Assembly (NCBI RefSeq): GCF_025950525.1
Contig: NZ_JAPDGS010000002.1
Coordinates: 372,001-436,000 of the forward strand
DNA from: Stagnihabitans lacustris
GTDB taxonomy: Bacteria > Pseudomonadota > Alphaproteobacteria > Rhodobacterales > Rhodobacteraceae
Reading direction: 5' to 3'
DNA: 64,000 bases
Positions 47,025 to 55,852 of this stretch are shown piece by piece; position 1 is the stretch's first letter, and every line of letters starts with the position of its first letter. The position numbers and the translations under genes were made by a program. The notes beneath the pieces were generated by a model. The model was not told the origin of the DNA and searched no databases. It saw only the letters and a program-made list of their open reading frames with translations.

Positions 47025-47638
47025 TTCGAGGTCCCCCAAGTATAGCACACCACTTCGACGCGGCGGTTCTTCTGCATCCCGGCGGCCGAGGTGTTGTCGG
47101 CGATGGGCTGACGCTCGCCAAAGCCGATCTGGCGTTCGACGACGGCGCCGACCGAGCGGGCGACCTCGCCCACGGCCTTGGCGCGGCGGTCGGACAGGTC
47201 CATGTTGTATTCATCCGAGGCGCGGGCATCGGTATGGCCATAGATCGCATAGCCAAAGGCGCCAGCGCTTTGGAAGAAGGACGACAGGCGGCGGCGGCCA
47301 TCGGTCGTCAGGCGCGCGCTGTCAGTGGCAAACAGCGTGTCGGTGTTTTCGGTAAAGCAGGTGTTCTTGGCCAGGCAGATCGGCTTGCCGGTCTTGGGAT
47401 CGACGCGGTCCAGCATATAGCCTTCCAGCCCGCCATCGGCCCACCAGTGCTGGCAGCCGTCGTCATCGACCCAGATGCCCCAGTTGATCTTGCCCGCCAC
47501 TTGCGGCGCAACAGTGGGCGCCAGTTGCTGGGCCATGCTCATCGACGCAGCCATCAGACCGGCCGAAAGGGTCACAGCCCCGATCGCCAACCTGACAACG
47601 CTGGAAATACGTTCCACGGCCAAGGCCTCCTCGTTCAT
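47021..47638 (-). CDS. OmpA family protein with N-terminal DGCQ-W-EGY domain
   Basis: The start at 47638 follows GAGGAGG-like sequence and gives 205 residues: a signal segment (VVRLAIGAVTLSAGLMAAS), a small cysteine-paired domain (DDDGCQHWWADGGLEGY, then DPKTGKPIC at about 60-90), and an OmpA peptidoglycan-binding domain with IYGHTDARAS and QKNRRVEV. It is not a beta-barrel porin; more likely it is a periplasmic or lipoprotein-associated cell-wall anchor. It is coupled to the downstream lipoprotein. Confidence 0.82.
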   Translation of the reverse strand: MNEEALAVERISSVVRLAIGAVTLSAGLMAASMSMAQQLAPTVAPQVAGKINWGIWVDDDGCQHWWADGGLEGYMLDRVDPKTGKPICLAKNTCFTENTDTLFATDSARLTTDGRRRLSSFFQSAGAFGYAIYGHTDARASDEYNMDLSDRRAKAVGEVARSVGAVVERQIGFGERQPIADNTSAAGMQKNRRVEVVCYTWGTSN

Positions 47639-47887
47639 ACCAACATCATGCCCCCGCATAGGCCAGAAATGGCCTTCCGCAGGGCCGAAGTAAAGCAAAA
47701 TCTAGGCTAAGTGATTGAATTTACAGGGTAATTGTTTACGGACAGGCGCCAACGAGGTGCAAGCTTAATCATTGGCGCGCGGATGGAAACATCTTGCCAC
47801 AATTGTGCCATGATTGGACCCGCGCCCCAAAGGCGTTTCGGTCAAGAAAACAAGGTCAGAGAATCACTTGGCCGGGGGGAGCTGGTG

Positions 47888-49192
47888 TCAGGCCACCGGT
47901 TCTGCGGCCAGCGAATTGGTCGAGGCGGCGGTGACGCGCACCCGCACCAGGTCGCCGACCTGGCCCTTGGGGTCAGTCACATGGACGGCCATCAGATGTT
48001 CGGACTTGCCGACCATCTGACCCGGCAGACGCCCGGCCTTTTCATACAGAACCGTCGTCTCGCGCCCCACCATTGCATCCTGGGCCGCGCGCTGCTGCCG
48101 GGTGATCAGCGCTTGCAGCTCGGACAGGCGGGCATCGGTGACGGCGTCTGGCAGGGTCTCTTTCTCTGCCGCCGGGGTGCCGGGGCGGGCGGAGTATTTG
48201 AAGCTGTAGGCCATGCCGAAGCCGACCTTTTCCACCAGGTCCAAGGTCGCGCGGAAATCCGCGTCAGTCTCGCCGGGGAAGCCCACGATGAAATCCGAGG
48301 TCAGAAGGATATCGGGCCGCGCCTGACGGATGCGGTCGATCAGCCGCAGGTAGTCATCCGCCGTGTGCTTGCGGTTCATCGCCTTGAGGATGCGATCGGA
48401 CCCCGCCTGAACTGGCAGATGCAGATAGGGCATCAACTTCGGCTGGTCGCGATGGGCGGCGATCAGGTCATCGGTCATGTCGTTCGGATGCGAGGTCATA
48501 TAGCGGATGCGGCTGAGCCCGTCGATCTGGGCCAAGGCCTCGATCAGGGCGCCAAGGCCGATGTCGCGGCCCTCCAGTTGCCCGTGATAGGCGTTGACGT
48601 TCTGACCCAGAAGCGAAAGCTCCCGCACGCCTTTGTCCACCAGATCGCGGGCCTCGGCCAGAACGCGGTCCACCGGGCGCGAGACCTCGGCGCCGCGGGT
48701 ATAGGGGACGACGCAAAACGCGCAGAACTTGTCGCAGCCCTCTTGCACGGTCAGAAAGGCCGCGGGACCGCGCTTGCCCGTGCGCTTGGGCAGAAGGTCG
48801 AACTTGTCCTCGACCGGGAAGTCGGTGTCGACGGCATGGCGCGGGCCGCGCACCAGTTCGGGCAGGCGGTGATAGGCCTGAGAGCCCACGACAAGGTCAA
48901 CCATCGGCATCCGGCGGATGATCTCGTCGCCCTCGGCCTGGGCCACGCAGCCCGCGACGCCGATCTTCATGTCCGGCTTGGCGTTTTTCAGCGGACGCAG
49001 GCGGCCAAGGTCGGAATACAGCTTCTCCCCGGCCTTTTCACGGATATGGCAGGTGTTCAACAGGACCATGTCGGCGTCTTCGGCCCTGTCCGTCAGGGTG
49101 TAACCCTCGGGCGCCATGGCCTCGGCCATCCGCTCGCTGTCATAGACATTCATCTGACAACCATAGGTCTTGATGAAGAGCTTCTTGGCCAT
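47888..49192 (-). CDS. miaB: tRNA-2-methylthio-N6-dimethylallyladenosine synthase
   Basis: This 434-residue radical-SAM methylthiotransferase modifies i6A37 of tRNAs. The N-terminal UPF0004 domain has [21 protein letters not shown] and GVAGCVAQ, giving the auxiliary-cluster cysteines; the radical SAM motif is CDKFCAFC; the TRAM domain closes the protein. It precedes nothing tightly on its strand: trmB lies nine bases upstream and is likely co-transcribed. Confidence 0.97.
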   Translation of the reverse strand: MAKKLFIKTYGCQMNVYDSERMAEAMAPEGYTLTDRAEDADMVLLNTCHIREKAGEKLYSDLGRLRPLKNAKPDMKIGVAGCVAQAEGDEIIRRMPMVDLVVGSQAYHRLPELVRGPRHAVDTDFPVEDKFDLLPKRTGKRGPAAFLTVQEGCDKFCAFCVVPYTRGAEVSRPVDRVLAEARDLVDKGVRELSLLGQNVNAYHGQLEGRDIGLGALIEALAQIDGLSRIRYMTSHPNDMTDDLIAAHRDQPKLMPYLHLPVQAGSDRILKAMNRKHTADDYLRLIDRIRQARPDILLTSDFIVGFPGETDADFRATLDLVEKVGFGMAYSFKYSARPGTPAAEKETLPDAVTDARLSELQALITRQQRAAQDAMVGRETTVLYEKAGRLPGQMVGKSEHLMAVHVTDPKGQVGDLVRVRVTAASTNSLAAEPVA

Positions 49193-49201
49193 GACTGCCC
49201 C

Positions 49202-49915
49202 CTAGCGACGATAGGTCAGGTAATGCGGCGTGCGGCCCTCGCGCAAGGCCTTTTGCTCGTAGCGGGTGGAAAGCCAGTCCTGCCAAGGGGTCGGGCTGTC
49301 GTCGGTCAGGGTGAAACCGGCCAGCGGGACTTCCTCGCGGGCCTGGCGGATATAGTCGGGGATGTCCGAGGCGATGCGGAACTCGGCCCCCGGGGCGCAG
49401 AGGCGCGCGAGGGGCTGAAGGTATTCCTGCGTCACAAAGCGGCGGCGGTGGTGACGCGCCTTGGGCCAGGGATCGGGGTAGTTCAGGAAGACCTTTTCAA
49501 GGCTGGCCTCGGGCAGGACCTCGAACAGGTCGCGGACATCGCCGGGATGCAGGCGCAGGTTTTCGACCCTCTCGGCGCGGACCTTGCCCAACAGCATGGC
49601 GATGCCGTTGACGAAGGGTTCGGCGCCAAGGATGGCGATGCCGGGGTTCTGCGCGGCCTGGTGGATCAGATGCTCCCCGCCGCCAAAGCCCACTTCCAGC
49701 CAAAGCGGCTTTTGCCCGCGCCAGGGTTCCAGCGGGACGGGGGTGCGGGTGGGGTTCTCATCCCGGGTGACGCCTTGCAGGGTCAGCGGCCCGAGGTCCT
49801 CTTCCAGGTAAGACTTCTGAGAGGCCCGCAGGGTCTTGCCCTTGATGCGGCCATAAAAGTTGCGGCGCCCGGGGGCGGGCGGAGACTCGGAAGGGGGCGT
49901 GGTGCTGTCGGTCAT
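49202..49915 (-). CDS. trmB: tRNA (guanine-N7-)-methyltransferase
   Basis: This 237-residue SAM-dependent enzyme methylates G46 of tRNA. It shows the SAM loop LEVGFGGGEHL, the family's NYPDPWPKARHHRRRFV motif near residue 145, and TRYEQKALREGR at the end. It is read just ahead of miaB. In relatives trmB typically follows metK, as it does here apart from a 398-base gap. Confidence 0.97.
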   Translation of the reverse strand: MTDSTTPPSESPPAPGRRNFYGRIKGKTLRASQKSYLEEDLGPLTLQGVTRDENPTRTPVPLEPWRGQKPLWLEVGFGGGEHLIHQAAQNPGIAILGAEPFVNGIAMLLGKVRAERVENLRLHPGDVRDLFEVLPEASLEKVFLNYPDPWPKARHHRRRFVTQEYLQPLARLCAPGAEFRIASDIPDYIRQAREEVPLAGFTLTDDSPTPWQDWLSTRYEQKALREGRTPHYLTYRR

Positions 49916-50020
49916 GGCCGCCCGTTAGGGCGCGGCAGGGCGAAGGTCAAGCCTTGCTTGGTCGGGCAGCGCGGCGGGGAAAGTTTTCGCCGAAGGTTTT
50001 CGGGTTGCGGGTGCGGAGGT

Positions 50021-50058
50021 CGGGGGCATCGAGCCCCCTTCCTCCGCTGCTGCCGCGG
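50021..50058 (-). repeat. Inverted partial copy of the 36-bp spacer repeat
   Basis: GGGGGCATCGAGCCCCCTTC followed by CCGCTGCTGCCGCGG resembles the reverse complement of the repeats at 50248-50283 and 54163-54198, with several mismatches in the outer half. Confidence 0.5.
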
Positions 50059-50247
50059 GAACTTTTGGTCAAGGGCGGATTTGGCGGAGGGCGTGGTCAG
50101 GCACTCTCGCGGCAGGTTGGCGGGTGCTGCACGAAGGGTCGAAGCCCGATGGTCAGACCGATAGCCGGGCCCTTGCTGGTTTGGGAGTGCGGCGACTCGC
50201 GCACCGCCCATGTGACGCAGGACACCTTGCTGCGCCCGGTCCACTGT

Positions 50248-50283
50248 CCGTGGCAACGCGGGCGAAGGGGGCTCGATGCCCCC
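50248..50283 (+). repeat. 36-bp dispersed repeat, copy 1
   Basis: A 36-base sequence starting CCGTGGCAACGCGGGCG and ending GGGGGCTCGATGCCCCC differs from the copy at 54163-54198 at only one position. Its right half can form a hairpin. Confidence 0.75.
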
Positions 50284-50313
50284 GCCGCCCGCCGCTTGGC
50301 CCACTGGTGCAGG

Positions 50314-51480
50314 TCAGACGGCTTTCTTCAGCGCCTCGATCAGGTCGGTGCGCTCCCACGAGAACCCGCCGTCTTCGGTCGCAGCCCGGCCAAAGTGGCC
50401 ATAGGCCGAGGTCCGGGCATAGATCGGACGGTTCAGGCCCAGATGGGTCCGGATGCCGCGCGGCGTCAGGTCCATGCACTGGGCCACGGCGCGTTCGATG
50501 GCGGCCTCGTCCACCTGGCCCGTGCCATGGGTGTCGACATAAATCGACAAGGGCTTGGCCACGCCAATCGCATAGCTCACCTGCAAGGTGCAGCGATCCG
50601 CGAGGCCTGCCGCGACCACGTTCTTGGCCAGGTAGCGCGCCGCATAGGCGGCCGAGCGGTCGACCTTGGTCGGGTCTTTCCCCGAAAACGCCCCGCCGCC
50701 ATGGGGGGCCGCGCCACCATAGGTGTCCACGATGATCTTGCGGCCCGTAAGCCCCGCATCGCCATCCGGCCCGCCGATCACGAAGGTCCCGGTCGGGTTC
50801 ACCCACCATTCGGTCTTGGCGGTGATCCAGCCCTCGGGCAGAACCTGACGGATATAGGGTTCCACGATGGCACGGATGTCATCCGAACCCTGGCTTTCCA
50901 ACGCGTGCTGGTGCGACAGGACGATCGAGGTCACTTCGACCGGCTTGCCATCCTCATAGCGCAGGGACAGCTGCGACTTGGCATCCGGGCGCAAAGTGGG
51001 CTCGGCGCCCGACTTCCGCGCCTCGGCCAGGCGACGCAGGATCGCATGGGAATACTGGATCGGCGCCGGCATCAGCTCGGGCGTTTCGCGGCAGGCATAG
51101 CCGAACATGATCCCCTGATCGCCCGCCCCGTCGCGGTCAACGCCTTGGGCGATATGCGCGGATTGCTGGTGCAGGTAGTTCTGCACTTGCAGCGTGTTCC
51201 AGTGGAACTCGTCCTGTTCATAGCCGATGTCACGCACACAGGCGCGCACGATGCCATCGACCGAAGCCATCATCTCGGCCAGCTTGTCGGGGTCCGACAG
51301 GCCCACTTCACCGCCCACGACCACGCGGCCCGTGGTGGCAAAGGTCTCGCAAGCCACGCGGGCATTGGGTTCGACCGAAAGAAAGGCATCCAGAACCGCG
51401 TCGGACACACGGTCGCACAATTTGTCAGGATGCCCCTCGGACACCGATTCCGAGGTGAAGACGTAGGATTTACGCGCCAT
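50314..51480 (-). CDS. metK: S-adenosylmethionine synthetase
   Basis: This 388-residue enzyme makes SAM from methionine and ATP. It starts at 51480 ([20 protein letters not shown]), since the ATG at 51495 lies inside the ribosome-binding site of the riboswitch. [15 protein letters not shown] and the P-loop-like [16 protein letters not shown] are all visible. Expression is most likely limited by SAM through the upstream SAM/SAH riboswitch, which sequesters GGAG. Divergent or upstream neighbour lnt is on the same strand about 90 bases away. Confidence 0.97.
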   Translation of the reverse strand: MARKSYVFTSESVSEGHPDKLCDRVSDAVLDAFLSVEPNARVACETFATTGRVVVGGEVGLSDPDKLAEMMASVDGIVRACVRDIGYEQDEFHWNTLQVQNYLHQQSAHIAQGVDRDGAGDQGIMFGYACRETPELMPAPIQYSHAILRRLAEARKSGAEPTLRPDAKSQLSLRYEDGKPVEVTSIVLSHQHALESQGSDDIRAIVEPYIRQVLPEGWITAKTEWWVNPTGTFVIGGPDGDAGLTGRKIIVDTYGGAAPHGGGAFSGKDPTKVDRSAAYAARYLAKNVVAAGLADRCTLQVSYAIGVAKPLSIYVDTHGTGQVDEAAIERAVAQCMDLTPRGIRTHLGLNRPIYARTSAYGHFGRAATEDGGFSWERTDLIEALKKAV

Positions 51481-51486
51481 TGGGAC

Positions 51487-51532
51487 ATGCTCCATTGGGG
51501 TTAACCGTCACGCCAGGAAGCCGTTGTGACGG
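51487..51532 (-). promoter_or_regulatory. SAM/SAH riboswitch upstream of metK
   Basis: Read on the minus strand, CCGTCACAACGG is followed by CTTCCTGGCGTGACGG and then CAATGGAGCATG. This matches my memory of the SAM/SAH aptamer of Rhodobacterales: a GUCAC/GUGAC hairpin with the CUUCCUGGC loop making a pseudoknot with the Shine-Dalgarno GGAGCA. GGAG lies at 51493-51490, nine bases before the metK ATG. Ligand binding would block translation. Confidence 0.9.
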
Positions 51533-51569
51533 AATGTGACGCTGGCGCTATGGTGAATAGGCCCAAGCG

Positions 51570-53039
51570 TCAAGCCATGCGACGCCTTTTTACCAAGATG
51601 GCAAACAGAACGCTACCGGCCAGCAACAGGAGGAAGGGGATCTCTCCCCAGCGCGCATAGGGCGGCGCATCCAGGCCCCCCGGAAGCCGCGCGTCCAGAT
51701 GCCCCTGCGGCCCGAAGGGCAAGGAGGCCACGACCCGCCCCCGCGCATCCACAACCTCGGTCACGCCAGTGTTGCCCACCCGCACCAGCGGCAAGCCCTG
51801 TTCGATGGCGCGCAACCGCGCCTGGCCCTCGTGCTGGAACGGACCCGAGAAGGTGCCGAACCAGCCGTCATTGGTGATCTGCAACAGCCAGTCCGGGCGC
51901 GGAACCCCGCGCAGGTCCTGCGGAAAGATCGCCTCATAGCAGATCAGCGGCAGGACGTGTCCCATCTGCCCAAGGTCCAGAACCTGCGGCCCCGGCCCCG
52001 CGGAATAGGCCGCCCCCACCCTTGCCGCAAAGGCCTTGATGCCGAACCAGTCATAGGCCAGTTCGCCCAGCGGGATATATTCGCCAAAGGGCACCAGGTG
52101 GTGCTTGTCATAGGTCGCGATGGTCTTGCCGCCCGGTCCCCAGACCGCCAAGGCGTTCCAGCCGCGCAAGCTGTCCGCCCCGCGCTCAACCCTTTGCAGC
52201 CCGGTCAGCACCGCGCCCCCCCCGGCGGCCGCTGCGATCTCTCGCGGCAGGTCGGGGGCGTTTTCCACCATATAGGGCAGGGCGGTTTCCGGCCAGATCA
52301 CCAGATCGGGCCGCCCCAGGGGGCCCGCGGGGGCTGCGGTCGCCTCGATCAGGCGACGGTAAAAGCCTGCGGCCTGATCCGGGTCCCATTTCAACGATTG
52401 CGCCGCCGAGGGTTGCACTAGGCGCAATGTGATGGGCTTGTCTGCGGACATCGGCAGGCTCAGGACATGGGCGCCGTAGCCCCAGGCGGCGGCCAGGCTC
52501 AGGACGGCCAGGGGCAGGGTCCTTGGCCGGCTGGCCAGCGCCGCCAGGCCCAGGGTGAACAGCGTCAGGCCGAAGGGACCCACCAACGCGCCCACCTGCA
52601 CCGGCGCCCAGTCGATCCAGACATGACCCGGCAAGGCCCAGGGAAAGCCGGTCAGGATATGACCCCGGGCGAATTCGGTGGCCGATAGCCCCGCCACGAG
52701 CCCCGGCGCGCCAAGGCGGGACCCAAGGCCGAGGCCCAGGCTCCAAAAGGCACCCAAGCCCGCGGCCATCAGGATCAGAGCAAAGGGGGCCATCCAGCCA
52801 TAGGTCTCGGGCTCGACCAGGAAAGGGTTCACGATCCAGTTCAGGGTGGAGGCGAACCAGCCGATCCCCAAAGCCCAACCCAGCCAGAAGGGGGATTTCG
52901 GGACCAGGCGGAGGGCGGCGGCGAGGGCCAGCAGCGTCAGGGGCCAGAGGTGGAAGGGCGCAAGGCCAAGTCCCGCCAGGGCGCCAAGAGCGGCAGTCAG
53001 GGCGAAGGGGCGCCAGCCGGGGAAGGATTTGCGGAACAT
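51570..53039 (-). CDS. lnt: Apolipoprotein N-acyltransferase
   Basis: The start at 53039 (MFRKSFPGWRPFALTAAL) gives 489 residues. About six N-terminal membrane helices (to residue 200) are followed by a nitrilase domain with the Glu-Lys-Cys triad: VIWPETALPY, the lysine of TYDKHHLVPFGEYIP, and LICYEAIFP. A C-terminal helix (LLLLAGSVLFAILVK) closes it. Lnt adds the third acyl chain to lipoproteins. The gene is separated from corC by about 1.2 kb with an accessory gene. Confidence 0.96.
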   Translation of the reverse strand: MFRKSFPGWRPFALTAALGALAGLGLAPFHLWPLTLLALAAALRLVPKSPFWLGWALGIGWFASTLNWIVNPFLVEPETYGWMAPFALILMAAGLGAFWSLGLGLGSRLGAPGLVAGLSATEFARGHILTGFPWALPGHVWIDWAPVQVGALVGPFGLTLFTLGLAALASRPRTLPLAVLSLAAAWGYGAHVLSLPMSADKPITLRLVQPSAAQSLKWDPDQAAGFYRRLIEATAAPAGPLGRPDLVIWPETALPYMVENAPDLPREIAAAAGGGAVLTGLQRVERGADSLRGWNALAVWGPGGKTIATYDKHHLVPFGEYIPLGELAYDWFGIKAFAARVGAAYSAGPGPQVLDLGQMGHVLPLICYEAIFPQDLRGVPRPDWLLQITNDGWFGTFSGPFQHEGQARLRAIEQGLPLVRVGNTGVTEVVDARGRVVASLPFGPQGHLDARLPGGLDAPPYARWGEIPFLLLLAGSVLFAILVKRRRMA

Positions 53040-53337
53040 CAGTCGGCCTTGCGCGGCGGGGTCACGGGACTTTGGGGGTAGAGGCGGGCGGGGGTTTTGG
53101 CAAGGGCCGCGCGGGTCACGAGGGAGAGAGGGGGCTTGCGCCGTCGCCGGGGGGAGCCCCGGGGTATACCCCGGGCTACGCGGCGGAGTCCGAGCGCCGC
53201 CCCCGCCGGGTGGGGAGCCCGTGTCGCGCGCGCCCCGCCGCTCCGGGCTTGACCCGGGGCCTGGGCGGTTTGGGGGTGCGGGGGTGGGGTGCGTGAACTC
53301 ACGCACCCTCCGGGCGCGCGGTGCGCTGAAGCGCACC
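53040..53337. other. GC-rich spacer between lnt and the Imm11-like gene
   Basis: These 298 bases hold no gene that I can support. They include the 18-bp palindrome CCCGGGGTATACCCCGGG (53158-53175) and GGGCTTGACCCGGGGC, elements repeated on the other side of the Imm11-like gene. Confidence 0.6.
53158..53183. repeat. Direct repeat flanking the Imm11-like gene, copy 1
   Basis: CCCGGGGTATACCCCGGG plus CTACGCGG. The copy at 54085-54110 matches at 23 of 26 positions in the same orientation. A shorter relative (CCCCGGGCTACGC) occurs near 19355, so this is a dispersed element. Confidence 0.6.
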
Positions 53338-53949
53338 CTACTCCGGGACCACGCGGCAGGAGACCAAGTAAAAAGCCTTGTCCAATTTCGCTTTGAACAG
53401 GGCCTTCGCCAGTTTCGGGCTGACGAAGAAGCCACTGACCAGCTTCTCGTCCCCCCAAAGGTCTGCCCCCTGCAATGCCGCAGCGGTAACGGCGACATCA
53501 TCTGGCTGAATCAAGAGAGACGGCGAGAACCTGTCCTGCGGGGAGTGTTCCAGCCCTTTGCTTTCCGCAAGATTCAGTGCCGACTTCTTTTCCCCGAAAT
53601 TCAGAGCCCAGAATGGCCCAGTGATGGGAGTTTGACCGTCGCTTCGAAACAACTCCAGATTATAGAGACCGCCTTTCCCCAAGTCATGATCTCGCAGGAC
53701 CTGGGCGGCCTTGTCCGTGACACAGAGGAATCCATTCACCATGAACAGAGCAGGTAGGCTGCGAACAGGACGGCCTCGGTCTTCTATTGCTCTCTGAGGC
53801 AAGAGTTCTGGCGCCAGCATCTGACAACAAAGGTGCGCCATAGCGTTCTGCGACCGCTCTGATGAAGGCACCACGCGATCTTCCATCTGGCAGCCGGACG
53901 TAATGTGCACCTTTTGCAGAGCAACGCTCAGATTGACGGTGTCGGACAA
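53338..53949 (-). CDS. Imm11-like (DUF1629) hypothetical protein, possible orphan immunity protein
   Basis: This 203-residue cytoplasmic protein has a region typical of Imm11: a middle part with FMVNGFLCVTDKAAQVLRDH and FWALNFGEKKSALNL, and an end with GFFVSPKLAKALFKAKLDKA. Imm11 proteins are proposed to protect against polymorphic toxins. Its base composition is visibly less GC-rich than the neighbours, and it interrupts the normally compact corC-lnt order between direct repeats. No toxin gene is seen next to it. Assignment is by motif only. Confidence 0.55.
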   Translation of the reverse strand: MSDTVNLSVALQKVHITSGCQMEDRVVPSSERSQNAMAHLCCQMLAPELLPQRAIEDRGRPVRSLPALFMVNGFLCVTDKAAQVLRDHDLGKGGLYNLELFRSDGQTPITGPFWALNFGEKKSALNLAESKGLEHSPQDRFSPSLLIQPDDVAVTAAALQGADLWGDEKLVSGFFVSPKLAKALFKAKLDKAFYLVSCRVVPE

Positions 53950-54084
53950 ACTCAGGCCTCGTTTTTGCGAAATGTGGTGGGCGGAGTTTCCCGGCGTCGA
54001 GGTCCCGGGTCAAGCCCGGGACGGCGGGGAGCGTGGGATGCGGTGTTGTCCGAGGGGGTCGGCCAGACCAGAGGACGGCCCAGA

Positions 54085-54110
54085 CCCGAGGTCTACCCCG
54101 GGCTGCGCGG
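54085..54110. repeat. Direct repeat flanking the Imm11-like gene, copy 2
   Basis: CCCGAGGTCTACCCCGGG plus CTGCGCGG, 23 of 26 identical to 53158-53183, in the same orientation. Confidence 0.6.
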
Positions 54111-54162
54111 TCCGGGCCCAAAGCCCCGGCGCCGAAGCTTGGTGGCGACCGGGTGCCGCCTT

Positions 54163-54198
54163 CCGTGGCAACGCGGGCGGAGGGGGCTCGATGCCCCC
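54163..54198 (+). repeat. 36-bp dispersed repeat, copy 2
   Basis: Differs from the copy at 50248-50283 at a single base, with the same hairpin half GGGGGCTCGATGCCCCC. Confidence 0.75.
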
Positions 54199-54227
54199 GA
54201 CGGCCGCAGCCTCAGGGGAAGGCAGCC

Positions 54228-55121
54228 TTACGCCGCGGTCTCGGCCTTGGGCGCTTCTTCCGGCGCCGTCAAAGCGCCGGGCAGCCTTACCCGGATGCGT
54301 TTGATGCGGCGGGGGTCGGCGTCGACCACCTCGAACTCGGCCCCCGACTCATGCGGCACGATCTCGCCCCGGGCGGGCATCCGGCCGGTGCGCAGCATCA
54401 CCAAGCCGCCCAAAGTGTCGATGTCCTGGTCATCCTCCAACGTCCGCAGCGTCAAGCCAAGCGCCGGTTCGAACTCGTCCAGCGGCGCGGTGGCCTGGGC
54501 CAGGAAGACGCCGGGCTTTTCCTCTTTCCAGAGGTTGCCCTCGTCCTCGTCATGCTCATCCTCGATCTCGCCGATCACCGTCTCGATCAGGTCCTCGATC
54601 GTCACCAGCCCATCGACGCCGCCATATTCGTCGATCACCAGCGCCATATGCACCCGCTCGCGCTGCATCTTTTGCAGCAGAACCCCCACCGGCATCGACG
54701 GCGGCGCATAGAGGATCGGCCGCAGGAGTTTCTTCAACGAGAACCGCCCTCCGGTGCCAAAGCCATGCTGAAGCGCCAGGTCCTTGAGCAGCACCAGGCC
54801 TTGTGGGCTGTCCAGGTTGCCCTTGTAGACCACGATCCGCGAGAACCCGTGTTCCTTGAAGGCCGCCACCAGGTCTTCCTTGGTGATGTCCAAAGCCACG
54901 GCCACGATGTCGACCTTGGGGATGGCCACGTCATCGACCCGCAGTTTGCGCAGGTTCGACATGCCATGCGTCGCCACGACCTGGATCACCGGTTGGGCGG
55001 GCAGGGCGTCCTTTTGCTCGGGGCTGCGGCGAAACAGGCGCTGCAACAGCCCCCGTCGCAAGGGAGGTTCGTCAGTCGTTCCCGGCACAGCAGGGGCCGG
55101 TCCTTCGGTGCTACTGCCCAT
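54228..55121 (-). CDS. Hemolysin family protein, CorC/TlyC-like with CBS domains
   Basis: Starting at 55121 gives 297 residues; ATG at 55163 is possible. After a variable N-terminus come two CBS domains (about 65-185, with VDDVAIPKVDIVAVAL and HMALVIDEYGGVDGLVTIEDLIE) and a CorC_HlyC C-terminal domain (with FEPALGL and DTLGGLV). There is no membrane-spanning domain, as in E. coli CorC (YbeX), which works with magnesium/ribosome-related functions. It follows ybeY closely on the same strand. Confidence 0.92.
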   Translation of the reverse strand: MGSSTEGPAPAVPGTTDEPPLRRGLLQRLFRRSPEQKDALPAQPVIQVVATHGMSNLRKLRVDDVAIPKVDIVAVALDITKEDLVAAFKEHGFSRIVVYKGNLDSPQGLVLLKDLALQHGFGTGGRFSLKKLLRPILYAPPSMPVGVLLQKMQRERVHMALVIDEYGGVDGLVTIEDLIETVIGEIEDEHDEDEGNLWKEEKPGVFLAQATAPLDEFEPALGLTLRTLEDDQDIDTLGGLVMLRTGRMPARGEIVPHESGAEFEVVDADPRRIKRIRVRLPGALTAPEEAPKAETAA

Positions 55122-55163
55122 GGCGGTCGCGGAAATCCTTGATTGGCCCGTGCATGGGCGCAC

Positions 55164-55667
55164 TTAGTATGGGTCAGGAAGGCCCAGAGATGCAAGTATC
55201 CGCACCTCCAAAGCCTCCATCCGCGTGGCATCCTCATCGCGGACATGGTCATATCCCAGACAATGCAACAGCCCATGGGCCACCAGATGGGTGACATGAT
55301 CGGCCAAGGGCTTGCCGGTCTCCAGCGCCTCACGGGCGCAGGTGTCATAGGAAATCGCAATGTCACCCAGTGATTCGGGATCATCCGCCGAGCCGATCTC
55401 GGGCGCATCCGGGGCGGCGCCGTCCGCGTCGGCGGCCAGGTCCCAGGCGGGCCAGGACAGGACATTGGTCGGCTTGGCCTTGCCGCGGAATTCCTCGTTC
55501 AAGGTGGCGATGCGGGCATCGTCACAGCCCATGACCGAGACGGTCACGCCGACCTCAGGCAGGCCCAGTTCGGCAAGCGTCGCCTGCACGGCCCGCAGGG
55601 CCAGCGGTTCCAGCCCGAAGTCCTGCCAACGGGCATCCTCGATGACACATTCGACCAGGGCTTCCAT
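55164..55667 (-). CDS. ybeY: Endoribonuclease YbeY (rRNA maturation factor)
   Basis: This 167-residue metalloprotein has the catalytic motif HLVAHGLLHCLGYDHVRD (H-x3-H-x5-H zinc site) near residue 127 and an N-terminal half with LNEEFRGKAKPTNVLSWP. It trims 16S rRNA 3' ends and helps rRNA quality control. The start at 55667 follows GAGGAG. It is the first gene of the ybeY-corC(-Imm11-like)-lnt series. Confidence 0.96.
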   Translation of the reverse strand: MEALVECVIEDARWQDFGLEPLALRAVQATLAELGLPEVGVTVSVMGCDDARIATLNEEFRGKAKPTNVLSWPAWDLAADADGAAPDAPEIGSADDPESLGDIAISYDTCAREALETGKPLADHVTHLVAHGLLHCLGYDHVRDEDATRMEALEVRILASLGLPDPY

Positions 55668-55767
55668 GGGCAACTCCTCCTCAGGATAGGCTTGCATAAG
55701 GCCGCGCGGAGGCGGCGCCAATCCATGCTTGCGCAAGGGTGGATTGCGGCGCGCGCATGGCTGGCCG

Positions 55768-55822
55768 CCGGGGGGCTTCGCGCCCCCCGGACCCCCTGCG
55801 GGATATTTATCAAAAGATGAAG
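55768..55822. repeat. GGGGGGC hairpin with GATATTTAT tail (variant of the dispersed repeat)
   Basis: Hairpin GGGGGGC-TTCGC-GCCCCCC is followed by CTGCGGGATATTTATC and AAAGATGAA. The order hairpin, GGATATTT, AxATGAA is that of the CAGTATGAAA family, with a diverged arm. It lies between the hxlR-type gene and ybeY. Confidence 0.5.
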
Positions 55823-55852
55823 GAGGTTCGTGCAGGGCAGGTCCGCAGAACG

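Larger units (their letters stand above)
49916..50313. other. Gene-free spacer with repeat copies between metK and trmB
   Basis: This 398-base spacer has no credible gene. It contains two copies of the CGTGGCAACGCGGG-type repeat in opposite orientation (50021-50058 and 50248-50283), each with a hairpin formed by GGGGGC and GCCCCC around ATCGA. It separates metK from trmB, which are normally closer. Confidence 0.6.
53950..54227. other. Repeat-rich spacer between corC and the Imm11-like gene
   Basis: These 278 bases have no credible gene. They contain the palindrome GTCCCGGG-TCAA-GCCCGGGAC (54002-54021), the second direct repeat at 54085-54110 and the 36-bp repeat at 54163-54198. Confidence 0.6.

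Noticed and set aside
47732..50164. 810-codon open frame on the plus strand
   Set aside because: It is the shadow of miaB and trmB, both with clear catalytic motifs on the minus strand.
53040..53337. Short GC-rich frames between lnt and the Imm11-like gene
   Set aside because: They are made of palindromic repeats, lack ribosome-binding sites and show no protein-like composition.
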